Positions 35,636 to 44,865 of a DNA stretch of 48,117 bases are shown piece after piece. A program made the translations under genes and the position numbers. Under the pieces are notes generated by a model. It ran no database searches. It was not told where the DNA came from and saw only the letters and a list, made by a program, of their open reading frames with translations. Source of the DNA: Eubacterium sp. (GTDB lineage: Bacteria; Bacillota; Clostridia; Oscillospirales; Acutalibacteraceae); the NCBI GenBank assembly GCA_014465955.1, contig JACTVT010000014.1:1-48117 (forward strand), given 5' to 3'. Position 1 is the first letter of the stretch; each line of letters begins with the position of its first letter.

Positions 35636-36929
35636 ATGAAAAGACTTATTAATAAAAACTGGTATTTTCGATACGGCGAAAAAACAGATGATTTAAACAG
35701 CATAGATAAAAACACTTTTTCCTACATAGGTTTGCCTCATACCTTTGATTTGCCGTATTACGGCGAATCAGGCTTTTATGTCGGATACGGTGTTTATAAA
35801 AAAGAATTGTATCTTGATGAAGATGATTTGAAATCGCTTATTTTTCTGGAGTTTTTAGGTGTTTTTCAGGAGACTGAAATCTATGTAAGCGGAGAGTTTG
35901 TCAAAAAGCACCGAGGCGGATATACAGGCTTTACTGCCGAAATTACCGATTTCGTTTCAGTCGGCAAAAATATTCTGACTGTGCGTGTAAATAATCTCTG
36001 GCAGAGCGCTTTGGTGCGGATTTCACCACGGAAGTATTGCAGATATTGGGAAAATGGGTATTGCGGATTTATACCGTATACCGCTTAAATCGTATTATTG
36101 CTACAAAGAAAAACTAACAGGCATAAAACCGCCTTCTTTTCCGAAGAAAGGGAAAGCACATCATTTAAAAATTGAAGCAGATAAACAAACAATCAAAACA
36201 GACGGAACTGACGATGTAAGGCTCACTGTTTCGCTTAGGGATAAAAATGATAATCTTGTTTCGGATAATATGAAAGTAAAATTAGAGGTTATCAGCGGAG
36301 AGGGCTTATTCCCTACAGGAAAAGAGTGGATTATGCAGCCCGAAAATCTTACATTCATTGACGGAATCGGTGCTATAGAAATGCGTTCCTATCACAGCGG
36401 AACAATAACGGTTTGTGCATCGGCTGATAATGTTCTGCCGTCGCAAATAGAAATTCAGGCTGTAAGCGATGACTGCGAGGCAAACGGTGAAGTGGTGCAT
36501 TATCCGCAATGCCCTCCGAAAAGTTATATGAACACTTCGGGCCATACGGATTTAATCTGCGGCAGACCTATATGGGCAAGCAGTTCATTCGAAAATCATA
36601 AAAATAATTATGCCAACGATAATGACGACAACACATATTGGCAGCCTGCACCTGAAGATAAAAACACGTCACTGATTTTTGATATGGAAAATTTCTATAC
36701 GCCTCAGTCCGTTCAACTTTGTCTGAGCAAGCAATATGTTCATATTAAAATTTTGGTTTCAAAGGACAAAGAGCATTGGAAAACTGTATATCATAACCGA
36801 TTTATAAAAAGATTATTTATAAACAAAAACATAAAATTAAAAAAGGTACAGGGCAGATATTTAAAACTGGAATTGAGCACTGCCGATATAAAAGTTATAA
36901 ATGTAAAGGCATTTAATTATGATAATTAA
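35636..36929 (+). pseudogene. GH2 glycosidase with its catalytic core deleted
   Basis: The first reading frame (35636-36088) encodes about 125 residues of a GH2 sugar-binding N-domain (LPHTFDLPYYGESGFYVGYG, then VRVNNLWQSAL). In another frame, from about 36020, the sequence resumes as HGSIADIGKMGIADLYRIP, the end of a GH2 catalytic barrel. It continues from ATG 36054 to 36929 with an Ig-like domain (KLEVISGEGLFPTG) and a discoidin-like C-terminal domain (WASSSFENHKNNYANDNDDNTYWQP). The roughly 400-500 residues that should carry both catalytic glutamates are missing and the frame is shifted, so this is one gene broken by an internal deletion. The ancestor was probably a beta-galactosidase-like enzyme. 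Confidence 0.75.
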
Positions 36930-37053
36930 TCTTGTACCCGATAAAAACAGAAAACTTGTTGACGCAATATTAAAAATCTGATGAATATTGCAAAAGAAAT
37001 CGGAATTGATATAATATGCTGATTAAAAGAACAAAACAATTAATGCATATAAC

Positions 37054-37096
37054 AAATCATAACCACCAATTGAACTGGTGGTTATGATTTTTATTC
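37054..37096. terminator. Bidirectional terminator at the end of the phosphate operon
   Basis: A perfect 15-bp stem (37054-37068 with 37076-37090; core ATAACCACCA) is followed by TTATT on the plus strand, with an A/T-rich flank on the minus strand. It lies between phoR and the GH2 remnant. Confidence 0.85.
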
Positions 37097-38745
37097 TATT
37101 TATTAAATATTACTGTTATTGATGTGCCTTTGCCAAATTCGCTTTTAAGTTTTATTTCGGCATTATGATAGATAGCGGCGTGCTTTACGATTGAAAGCCC
37201 AAGTCCCGTGCCGCCGATTTCTTTTGAATGACTTTTATCAACACGGTAAAAGCGTTCAAACACTCGGTTTTGCTCCGACTGCGGTATGCCGATACCCGTA
37301 TCTCTGACCGTTAATTTTATATGATGACTGCTTTCGCTTAGTATAATATCAACCGTTCCGCTGTCAACATTATACTTGATTGCATTATCACAGAGATTAT
37401 ATATCATTTCATCAAGAATTTTTTCCGTGCCTGAAACGACTGTGCTTTCACCTATCAGATTGAGACTTATATTCCTTTTATCTGCAATCGGCTTCAGACG
37501 GTTAATTATATCAGCCGACAATTCATACAAGTCAACCTCTTCGCAATCTACACGAGCATTTTTTTCATCAAGTTCCGATATTTTAATAATATCATTTACA
37601 AGTGTGATAAGCCGCTGTGCCTCGTCGTAAATTGATGACGAAAAATCAGTCACCACAGAATCGGGTGTGCCGCCGTTTTTCATTATTTCGGCAAAGCCCG
37701 ATATTGATGTAAGCGGCGTTTTCAGTTCGTGAGAAACATTTGATGTGAATTCCTGTCTCAACTGCTCACGCTTAACGCTTTCCGTAACATCAATAATAAG
37801 AACAACGGCACCGATAACATTGCCATTTTCAAAAACGGGATTTGCAATCAGGCTGTAATAATTATCATTAAGGGTCAAATTGCTTTTTTCACGCACGCCG
37901 TCAAGCGCCTTATCAATTACAAAGGTGAGTTTGTCATTATCTGCAGACAATATATCATCGGGCTTATCCCTGCTTATACCGAGAAGTTTTAAAGCAGAAC
38001 GGTTATATGTCAAAAGATTTCGCTTATTGTCAACAACAATAAATCCTTCTTTCATATTTTCTGTTATAAGCCTGAATTCCTCCTGCTTGTGCTCAGCCTC
38101 TTTTATCTGCTTTTCAATCGTATGTTTTTGCTTTGATATCTTTCTGAGCAGCGGTGCCAATTCATCATATGGCTCATTATTTAACGGGTTATCAAGATCA
38201 AGTTCATTAATAGGCTTAATAATGGATTTTGAAACTTTTTGAGCCAATGCAAAGGATATTGCAACTGCAATAACAAATACAATCAATATCGGCTGAATAA
38301 TACTGAACAGGATTGCGGCAACCGTATATTGCGTAGTTGATACACGCAGAATATTGCCATCTTGCATTTTCATTGCATAATAAATTGTTTTTTCTGCTAA
38401 GGTTTTTGAATAGCGTATACTTGTACCTTTGCCGTTTTTCAGAGCATCAATAACCTCCTGCCGGTCAGAATGATTTTCAAGCCCTGATTCATCTGCCGAA
38501 GTATCGGCAAGTACATCACCGTCAGGTGAAATAAGTGTGATTCGTTTGCTGCTGTTGCTGAAATTATTGATATAATCTATACCCTGATTTTCAACTGCAT
38601 AAGCAATATAGTTTGCTTCACTTTCAAGTTCACTTTGCAGTTGATTTTCAAAATACTGAAACAATATGCTCATAATCAGCACGATACTTGAAATCAAAAC
38701 AACCAGTGCAACTGCCACACTTGAACGGAATATTTTTTTATTCAT
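37096..38745 (-). CDS. phoR: PhoR-type sensor histidine kinase
   Basis: Phosphorylates the neighbouring PhoP-type regulator in response to phosphate status. The 549-aa protein has two membrane helices (about 10-32 and 140-165) flanking an extracytoplasmic sensor. A linker and PAS domain (ENMKEGFIVVDNKRNLLTYN) follow, then the H box FTSNVSHELKTPLTSISGFAE, the N box NLCDNAIKYN and the G boxes DTGIGIP and GTGLGLSIVKH. Length and order match PhoR of Gram-positives. Its ATG overlaps the phoP stop by 4 nt (ATGA), and GGAG lies seven bases upstream. Last gene of the pst operon. Confidence 0.9.
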   Translation of the reverse strand: MNKKIFRSSVAVALVVLISSIVLIMSILFQYFENQLQSELESEANYIAYAVENQGIDYINNFSNSSKRITLISPDGDVLADTSADESGLENHSDRQEVIDALKNGKGTSIRYSKTLAEKTIYYAMKMQDGNILRVSTTQYTVAAILFSIIQPILIVFVIAVAISFALAQKVSKSIIKPINELDLDNPLNNEPYDELAPLLRKISKQKHTIEKQIKEAEHKQEEFRLITENMKEGFIVVDNKRNLLTYNRSALKLLGISRDKPDDILSADNDKLTFVIDKALDGVREKSNLTLNDNYYSLIANPVFENGNVIGAVVLIIDVTESVKREQLRQEFTSNVSHELKTPLTSISGFAEIMKNGGTPDSVVTDFSSSIYDEAQRLITLVNDIIKISELDEKNARVDCEEVDLYELSADIINRLKPIADKRNISLNLIGESTVVSGTEKILDEMIYNLCDNAIKYNVDSGTVDIILSESSHHIKLTVRDTGIGIPQSEQNRVFERFYRVDKSHSKEIGGTGLGLSIVKHAAIYHNAEIKLKSEFGKGTSITVIFNK

Positions 38746-39419
38746 TCGTTATCTCCTGTAAACTGATAACCGATATTCTTAACTGTTTTTATATATGAAC
38801 CTGCGTCTTTCAGTTTTACTCTGAGTTTTCTTATATGAACATCAAGAGTACGTGATTCATCATAGTATTCGCCCCACACCGTTTGCAGAAGTTCATCTCT
38901 TGATACCACTTTGCCGTCAGCCTCTAAAAGCACGGATAACAGTTTATATTCTTTATACGAAAGTTCAATATTTTCATTTGAAACCTTAATAATATGTTTA
39001 TCAAAATCAACATATAATTTGCCGATTTCAAATACACTGTTTTTAATTTTAGTCTTTTCATAACGCCGGAGAACGGCACGTACTCTTGAAACAAATTCAA
39101 CCATTCCGAAAGGCTTTGCGATATAATCATCCGCACCAAGGTCAAGACCTGTTGCTTTGTCGAATTCGCTGTTTTTTGCCGTTATCATAATAACGGGAAT
39201 ATCCTTATATTTTATGCTGCTCTGTAATTTTTTCAAAACAGACAGTCCGTCCTCTTCAGGCAGCATAATATCAAGAAGAACAAGCCGAGGTATTTCATCA
39301 TTCATTCTTTTCCAGAACGATGACGGTTTATCAAAGCCCTCAATATCATAACCCTCTTTATTCAAAGCATAACAAACAAGTTTGCGGATATTATCATCAT
39401 CTTCAAGAAAAAATATCAT
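38742..39419 (-). CDS. phoP: PhoP-type response regulator (OmpR family)
   Basis: A 225-aa transcription factor. The receiver domain has EDDDN near residue 5, the phosphoacceptor in LVLLDIMLPEEDG (about D50) and the conserved Lys in DDYIAKPFG. The C-terminal winged-helix domain ends SRTLDVHIRKLRVKL...IKTVKNIGYQF. It should bind TTAACA repeats such as those before pstS, giving autoregulation. ATG 39419 was chosen because AGAGGTG lies eight bases upstream; the frame to 39458 adds residues unlike the family start. Overlaps phoR by 4 nt and follows pstB by 46 nt. Confidence 0.9.
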   Translation of the reverse strand: MIFFLEDDDNIRKLVCYALNKEGYDIEGFDKPSSFWKRMNDEIPRLVLLDIMLPEEDGLSVLKKLQSSIKYKDIPVIMITAKNSEFDKATGLDLGADDYIAKPFGMVEFVSRVRAVLRRYEKTKIKNSVFEIGKLYVDFDKHIIKVSNENIELSYKEYKLLSVLLEADGKVVSRDELLQTVWGEYYDESRTLDVHIRKLRVKLKDAGSYIKTVKNIGYQFTGDNE

Positions 39420-39465
39420 CTTAAACACCTCTGTTTCTTTATTATAAAACCAAGACAAGGATTAA

Positions 39466-40221
39466 TCAACCAAATCTTCCGCTGATGTAATCCTTTGTCC
39501 GCTTATCTTCGGAATTATGAAACATTTTTTCGGTTTCGCCGTATTCCACCATTTCACCGAGCAGAAAAAAGGCTGTTTTGTCTGCAATCCTCATTGCCTG
39601 CTGCATATTATGTGTAACAATGATTATTGTATACTCTTTTTTTAATTCAAGTGCCAAATCTTCAATTTTGGAGGTTGAAATCGGGTCAAGTGCTGAAGTC
39701 GGCTCGTCCATGAGGAGAATTTTCGGCTCAACAGCAAGCGCCCTTGCAATACAAAGCCTTTGCTGCTGACCGCCGCTCATACCGAGTGCACTTTTCTTTA
39801 ATCTGTCTTTACATTCATCCCATATTGCTGCCTGTTTTAATGAGCGCTCAACGATTTCATCCAGTTTAAATTTTGACCTGATACCGTGTATTCTCGGTCC
39901 GTAAGCAATGTTATCGTAAATACTCATAGGAAACGGATTCGGCTTCTGAAACACCATACCTACATTTTTTCTTAAAATATTTATATCTGTATTTTTGTAG
40001 ATATCTGTATGATTTATGCAAATACTGCCTTCAATTTTACAACCGTCCACCAAATCATTCATACGGTTCAGTGTTTTCAGAAAAGTTGATTTGCCGCATC
40101 CTGACGGTCCGATAAGTGCAGTAATCTCTCTTTCTGGAATTTCAATATTAATATTTTTTAAAGCCTGATTTTCACCATACCACAAATTCAGATTTTCGGT
40201 TTTAATAATATCTTTCATCAT
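39466..40221 (-). CDS. pstB: Phosphate ABC transporter ATP-binding protein PstB
   Basis: Drives phosphate import through PstC/PstA. The 251-aa ATPase has Walker A GPSGCGKST near residue 38, the Q loop MVFQKPNPFPMSIYDNIAYGPRIHG, signature SGGQQQR, Walker B ILLMDEPTSALDP and the H loop VTHNMQQ. MNDLVDGCKIEGSI is typical of PstB. Two adjacent ATGs follow AGGAG; the second (40218) is the better spaced. Unusually it is separated from pstA by four unrelated genes and is followed directly by phoP, with no phoU. Confidence 0.95.
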   Translation of the reverse strand: MMKDIIKTENLNLWYGENQALKNINIEIPEREITALIGPSGCGKSTFLKTLNRMNDLVDGCKIEGSICINHTDIYKNTDINILRKNVGMVFQKPNPFPMSIYDNIAYGPRIHGIRSKFKLDEIVERSLKQAAIWDECKDRLKKSALGMSGGQQQRLCIARALAVEPKILLMDEPTSALDPISTSKIEDLALELKKEYTIIIVTHNMQQAMRIADKTAFFLLGEMVEYGETEKMFHNSEDKRTKDYISGRFG

Positions 40222-40237
40222 TTTTCTCCTATATCCA

Positions 40238-41092
40238 TTAATCCATAATATTACTGCTGATACATATTTTTTCTTTAAAAACAGCTTTTACACCGCCGCA
40301 GTCTGCAGTACAGTAGATTTTAGATTTTGAAATATGATTAAGTTTAAAGCGCACATCAGGATATACTCTTGAACTGCTGTTGCAGATTATTGCATATTCA
40401 GGCTTTAACTTTTTTACAAAACCAAATGATGTAGAACCGATATAACCGTGATGACCGACTTTAAGCAAATCCACCTTGCCGACCTTATCGGCAATTAATT
40501 TTTCACCGCCGTTTTTGTAATTCATATCACCTGTCAAAAGTGCTTTCAGTCCATTTAATTCAACAAGTGTTACAACACTGTTTACATTTTCTCCAAACTT
40601 CAGTTTTGACTTTTTGTAACTGCCGTTAAAAAAGGTTATATCAAATTCTCCAAGTTTCATTTTAAGATTATCAAAATCTTCAACAATCGTAACATTATTT
40701 TTATCAAGTGCATTTTTCATTTGCATATACACTTCTTTATTATCCCAGCGTTTACGCTCCATTATAAAAATATTTTCCTCATGATACGGTTTCAAAAATG
40801 CCTTTTTTACAATGATATTCGGATGATTTATAACAGTATCAAAACCGCCTATATGATCTGAATGGCAGTGTGTGCCCAAAATAAAGTCAAGCGTAACCAA
40901 ACCATTTCCATCAGTACAATTTTTCAGCAGGTAATCGCAAACCTCTTTTTCATAACCCTTAAGCTTAAGATGCGGCTTATCAGCAGGATAATCCGTATCC
41001 TCTGCTGCATCAATCATTGCAAAATGACCATTGCTCTCAAGAATAATACAATCTGAATTACCTGTATTTAAAAAATGAATTGAGCTGTTCAT
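40238..41092 (-). CDS. Metallo-beta-lactamase-fold hydrolase
   Basis: A 284-aa cytosolic MBL-fold protein of the ComEC/Rec2-like branch. Metal ligands appear in THCHSDHIGG (H75-x-H77-x-D79-H80), LLTGDMN (Asp) and KVGHHGYIGSTS (His). Relatives hydrolyse phosphodiester bonds or related esters; no DNA-uptake membrane domain is present. ATG 41092 is inside the GtrA::HAD stop (ATGA overlap) with GAAGGA just upstream. Sits 16 nt before pstB in the phosphate operon, so it should be induced when phosphate is short. Substrate unknown; liberation of phosphate from a phosphodiester is a reasonable inference. Confidence 0.8.
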   Translation of the reverse strand: MNSSIHFLNTGNSDCIILESNGHFAMIDAAEDTDYPADKPHLKLKGYEKEVCDYLLKNCTDGNGLVTLDFILGTHCHSDHIGGFDTVINHPNIIVKKAFLKPYHEENIFIMERKRWDNKEVYMQMKNALDKNNVTIVEDFDNLKMKLGEFDITFFNGSYKKSKLKFGENVNSVVTLVELNGLKALLTGDMNYKNGGEKLIADKVGKVDLLKVGHHGYIGSTSFGFVKKLKPEYAIICNSSSRVYPDVRFKLNHISKSKIYCTADCGGVKAVFKEKICISSNIMD

Positions 41093-42402
41093 AATTCCTT
41101 CTCCATATAGCACATTATATTTTCATCGTTAGAACATATTATTTTATTTGCCATCGCCTTGATTTCATCACAGGCATTTGAAACGGCGTAACATTTTTTT
41201 GCAGCTTTAAAAGCTGTAATATCATTTTTACTGTCACCTATAACAATTACGTCTGCAAGGTTATAACCTGCAGCACGGCAAAGCCTCAGCAAGCCTGTAC
41301 CTTTATTAATGCCTTTGTTCATGATTTCAAGATTATTGCTCATAGATGAGGTGATTTCAATAGAATCAAATTCATCGTAAATTCTGTTACAGCACTCCTC
41401 ACGCTCATCATTATTTCTGAAAAAAACATCAAACATTTCTATATTGTACAAATCAGAATCCATAATTTCTGACAGATTGCTGATCGCTTTCCTGCTCTTA
41501 TACATTTCGGGAATAAAATCCCTGTCGATTTTATAATATTCAAAATACTTTTCAGAAAATTTTTCTTTATCAACAAACGGTGTTTTATTTGAATAAAGTT
41601 CAATAAATGTTTCATACGAATTTAAAATATCAAAAATTCGCCTTGCCGTACTTTTTTCAATTGTATTATAATAAAATGTTTCCTTATTGGAATTGTCAAT
41701 TCCTGCTCCGTTAGAATATACAAAATAATCTATATATCCGCAACTGCGAAGCTCAGCAGGTATTTCATAAAAAGTTCTGCCTGTAAGAACAGCAATTTTT
41801 ATCCCTTTTTCATTAAGCCGCTTTATCGCATCTAAATTTTCTTTGCTAATATTTGTATCACTGCCAAGCAGTGTGCCGTCAAGATCTGATGCGATTACAA
41901 TCTGATGCTTAGCTTTTTTCTTTATCTGAATAATATACCGCTCAACAGGATATGTCCATATAGTAGGAATATTTATTATAATAAATTTCGAAATTATTTC
42001 AGTAACAGGGTTTGTAAGTCCCTTTGCTGTAATAACAGAGCCGAATATACCGCCAATCCATGAGCTGACCAATATATTGAATACCGATAAGGCAAAATAA
42101 AGAACAGAACTGTAAACCGGATTAATATCAGAATGAAAGGTTATTTTCCTGTTTATTAGATATGCTGCAATATAGCCAATCGATGTGGATATAAAATATG
42201 CAAACAAATAGCCCTTATATTTTATACCCAGTAATGAGAGTATTGCGTTATCAGGCAGTGGCTCTGCATTCAGCGGTGCGAACACAAAATAAAGCAATAT
42301 CAGATATGAAATAATATCCAGTGCTGAGGTTATGATAACTGTAATGTTGAACTTAATAAATTTCCACAGTTCGGGATGTTTTTCTGTAAAGTTTTTATTC
42401 AT
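41089..42402 (-). CDS. Fusion of GtrA membrane domain and Cof-type HAD phosphatase
   Basis: A 437-aa two-domain protein. Residues 1-165 form a four-helix GtrA-like membrane domain (WKFIKFNITVIITSALDI, GYIAAYLINRKITFHSD, NIPTIWTYPVERYII) closely resembling the upstream gene product. Residues 168-437 form a Cof/HAD-IIB phosphatase: SDLDGTLLG with nucleophile D173 and D175, VLTGRTFYEIP, and VIGDSKNDITAFKAA. GtrA proteins help move undecaprenyl-phosphate-linked sugars; Cof-type HADs dephosphorylate sugar phosphates or similar. The C-terminal domain should be cytosolic. Overlaps both neighbours (8 nt and 4 nt). Function of the fusion unknown. Confidence 0.85.
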   Translation of the reverse strand: MNKNFTEKHPELWKFIKFNITVIITSALDIISYLILLYFVFAPLNAEPLPDNAILSLLGIKYKGYLFAYFISTSIGYIAAYLINRKITFHSDINPVYSSVLYFALSVFNILVSSWIGGIFGSVITAKGLTNPVTEIISKFIIINIPTIWTYPVERYIIQIKKKAKHQIVIASDLDGTLLGSDTNISKENLDAIKRLNEKGIKIAVLTGRTFYEIPAELRSCGYIDYFVYSNGAGIDNSNKETFYYNTIEKSTARRIFDILNSYETFIELYSNKTPFVDKEKFSEKYFEYYKIDRDFIPEMYKSRKAISNLSEIMDSDLYNIEMFDVFFRNNDEREECCNRIYDEFDSIEITSSMSNNLEIMNKGINKGTGLLRLCRAAGYNLADVIVIGDSKNDITAFKAAKKCYAVSNACDEIKAMANKIICSNDENIMCYMEKEL

Positions 42403-42907
42403 TAGCAGATTTCTTCTTTCTGTGAATTAAAAAACGATTCAATGGATATGTCCATATTGTGGGTACAGTCATGACAACAACCTTTGTTATCATTTCTACG
42501 ATTACACTGTTCCAGCCGTTATTTGTTACCCAAGTACCGAGAAATGCACCGAACCATGTATTGAACATAATAGTTAAAAATACCATTAAAGCATAAATGA
42601 TAGTTGAAAAAACAGGATTGGCATCTGCTTTGAAGGTCAGTTTTCTGTTCATTATATAGGCAGCAGCATATCCGATGATTGCGGATATTGCATAAGAATA
42701 CATATAACCCTTATATTCAATGCCTAAAAAAGCAAGAAATGCGTTATCCGTAACAGGCACTTCATTTAATGATTTAAACACAACATACTGCAAAAACATA
42801 AACACTGTAAGTTCAAGAACCGAAGTGCTTGCACCAGTAAAGGTGAATTTAATAAACTTCCATATTTCAGAATGCTTTTCTGTGAATTCTTTTAGTTTTT
42901 TCTTCAT
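42395..42907 (-). CDS. GtrA-family membrane protein
   Basis: A 170-aa protein with four membrane helices in the GtrA arrangement (WKFIKFTFTGASTSVLEL, GYAAAYIMNRKLTFKAD, VPTIWTYPLNRFLIHRKKK). GtrA-like proteins are linked to translocation of lipid-linked glucose or other sugars for cell-wall or polysaccharide decoration. It is a paralogue of the N-terminal half of the next gene, including the same loop of about 20 residues ending GIEYKGY/GIKYKGY. This indicates tandem duplication followed by fusion of one copy to a phosphatase. Overlaps the 2-TM gene by 4 nt and the fusion gene by 8 nt. Confidence 0.87.
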   Translation of the reverse strand: MKKKLKEFTEKHSEIWKFIKFTFTGASTSVLELTVFMFLQYVVFKSLNEVPVTDNAFLAFLGIEYKGYMYSYAISAIIGYAAAYIMNRKLTFKADANPVFSTIIYALMVFLTIMFNTWFGAFLGTWVTNNGWNSVIVEMITKVVVMTVPTIWTYPLNRFLIHRKKKSANE

Positions 42908-43104
42908 TTGTTTTTTTCCTCAGCATTTAAAACAAAGGCAGACACAAATACAGTCAACAGTATAATTCCCGAAAGCATACATAAAATATATCCGCCAAAT
43001 CCGAGCATAGATAACCTTCCAAAGTTATTATTAACCATTATAAATCCGATAATAAATGTAATTGCAGATACAGCCACACCAATATAAAACTTTTTTACTG
43101 TCAT
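42904..43104 (-). CDS. Small two-helix membrane protein
   Basis: A 66-aa protein with two hydrophobic helices (about residues 7-24 and 32-60) separated by a short loop, and a charged tail (NAEEKNK). No family recognised. Placement 5 nt after pstA and a 4-nt overlap with gtrA show it is translated as part of the phosphate operon; GGA lies about twelve bases before the ATG. It could be a partner subunit of the GtrA protein, but that is inference. Confidence 0.7.
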   Translation of the reverse strand: MTVKKFYIGVAVSAITFIIGFIMVNNNFGRLSMLGFGGYILCMLSGIILLTVFVSAFVLNAEEKNK

Positions 43105-43109
43105 AAACT

Positions 43110-43976
43110 TTACTTTTCCTTTCGCCGTCTTAGCGCTTTGCCTGCAAGTTTTGCAGATAAATTTATGATAAATGTGAGCACCATAAGAATAACTGCTATT
43201 GCAAATGCAACATCAAATTCGCCGCGCTCCTTTGCATACATATAAAGTGCCACCGTAAGTGTTGAGCCTGCTTTTTCGGGAAGAAAACTTTCAAAAATAT
43301 AATAGAGATTATTTGCCATTCCTGCCGTAAACAGTAATGCTGCACTTTCACCGATTATTCTGCCTACTGATAAAATACATCCCGTAACAATCCCGTCAAC
43401 CGCATTCGGAAGAACTACGGTGCGTATCATATGCCATTTCCCTGCACCGAGTGCAAGTGAGCCTTCACGATAACTGTTTGGTATTGTCTTTAGACTTTCC
43501 TGCGTTGTTCTGATAATGGTTGGCAGTGTCATAATAACGAGTGTGAGTGCGCCTGCTATCAGACTTGTTCCGAGTGAACAAAACTGAACAAATATCAGCA
43601 TACCCACCAAGCCGTAAATAATTGACGGTATTCCCGACAGGGTTTCCGTCGCCAGTTCTATAATTCTGACAAGCTTTTTATTTTTTGCATATTCATTCAG
43701 ATAAATTGCTGCGCCTACACCAAGCGGAAGCACAATTACAAGCGTTATAAGAATAATATATATGGTATTTAGAATATTCGGTAAAATACCGATTGTTTCG
43801 TTAATCAAACTTGGTGTTGAAGTTAAAAGCTCAACGGAAAGATTCGGTAATCCTCTGTAAAAAACATATCCGATTATTCCAATCAGCATTAAAATAATAA
43901 TGCCCGCAGAAAGATATACAAGGGTATTCAGCAAAGCAATTTTGATTTTTCTTTTTTTGGATACTTTATCATTCAT
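43110..43976 (-). CDS. pstA: Phosphate ABC transporter permease PstA
   Basis: Inner-membrane subunit of the high-affinity phosphate importer. The 288-aa protein has six helices and the binding-protein-dependent permease loop (SLKTIPNSYREGSLALGAGKWHMIRTVVLPNAVDGIVTGCI), with family segments ATETLSGIPSIIYGLVG and GRIIGESAALLFTAG. Length is typical. It starts 4 nt after the pstC stop, whose last codons supply the AAGGAG ribosome site. Pairs with PstC. Confidence 0.95.
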   Translation of the reverse strand: MNDKVSKKRKIKIALLNTLVYLSAGIIILMLIGIIGYVFYRGLPNLSVELLTSTPSLINETIGILPNILNTIYIILITLVIVLPLGVGAAIYLNEYAKNKKLVRIIELATETLSGIPSIIYGLVGMLIFVQFCSLGTSLIAGALTLVIMTLPTIIRTTQESLKTIPNSYREGSLALGAGKWHMIRTVVLPNAVDGIVTGCILSVGRIIGESAALLFTAGMANNLYYIFESFLPEKAGSTLTVALYMYAKERGEFDVAFAIAVILMVLTFIINLSAKLAGKALRRRKEK

Positions 43977-43980
43977 GCTC

Positions 43981-44856
43981 CTACTCCTTGTTGCTTTTTA
44001 CAGTTAAATTAAGAATAATGTTGATTGCCATTATAAAAATAAATAATACCAGTGCAATAGAGAACAATGCCTGTCTTTGCAAACCTGAGGAATAAGACAT
44101 TTCACTTGCAACTGCCGTTGTAAGAAAGCGTACGCTTTTGAACAAACCCGGCATATTTGCCACATTGCCTGCCACCATCATAACTGCCATTGCCTCGCCG
44201 ATTGCTCTGCCGATACCAAGAACAACAGCTGTTACTATTCCGCTTTTTGCTGCAGGGAGAGTAACCTTGAAGATTGTTTCTGTTTTTGTTGCTCCAAGTG
44301 CCAGCGATGCTTCTTCATATTCCTTTGGCACGGCACGGATTGCTGTTACCGATACGGAAATGACAGACGGCAGAATCATAACTGCCAGCACAAGAATTGC
44401 TGAAAACAGATTCGCTCCGTCAGGCAGATTAAACATTTCTCTGACCAGAGGAACAATAATAATCATACCTAATAGTCCATAAACAACAGACGGTATACCG
44501 GACAGTAAATCCACTGCACTGCTGACTGCTTTTGCTGTTTTAGGCGGTGCAGTTTTTGCAATGAACACTGCGCACATTATACCTATAGGCACACCTATAA
44601 CAACCGCACCGAAAGTTCCGTAAACTGAAGACATTATAAAGGGCAGTATTCCGTATGACGCAGGCGTTGCCGTAGATGCCCATTTGCTGTTGAAAAAGAA
44701 ATCTGTAAAGCCAATTTCTTTTATTGCAGGCAAACCATTGATAACCAGAAATACCGTTATCAACACTACAAAGCCTATTACAAGAAAACCAAACAGGGTG
44801 AATATAAGCTTAACTGCTTTTTCAACTGCATTTACTTTAGTTTTGATGTTTTTCAT
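43981..44856 (-). CDS. pstC: Phosphate ABC transporter permease PstC
   Basis: Second permease of the phosphate importer. The 291-aa protein has six helices, the extracellular segment FNSKWASTATPASYGILPFI, SAVDLLSGIPSVVYGLLG, and the EAA-type loop AIRAVPKEYEEASLALGATKTETIFKVTLPAA. GIGRAIGEAMAVMMVAG matches PstC. It begins 9 nt after the pstS stop, with AAGG overlapping that stop. Confidence 0.95.
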   Translation of the reverse strand: MKNIKTKVNAVEKAVKLIFTLFGFLVIGFVVLITVFLVINGLPAIKEIGFTDFFFNSKWASTATPASYGILPFIMSSVYGTFGAVVIGVPIGIMCAVFIAKTAPPKTAKAVSSAVDLLSGIPSVVYGLLGMIIIVPLVREMFNLPDGANLFSAILVLAVMILPSVISVSVTAIRAVPKEYEEASLALGATKTETIFKVTLPAAKSGIVTAVVLGIGRAIGEAMAVMMVAGNVANMPGLFKSVRFLTTAVASEMSYSSGLQRQALFSIALVLFIFIMAINIILNLTVKSNKE

Positions 44857-44865
44857 TATAATACC

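Noticed and set aside
36917..37020. Short reading frames of 19 and 13 codons after the GH2 remnant
   Set aside because: Too short to assign; they may be debris of another gene but no family or start signal supports them.
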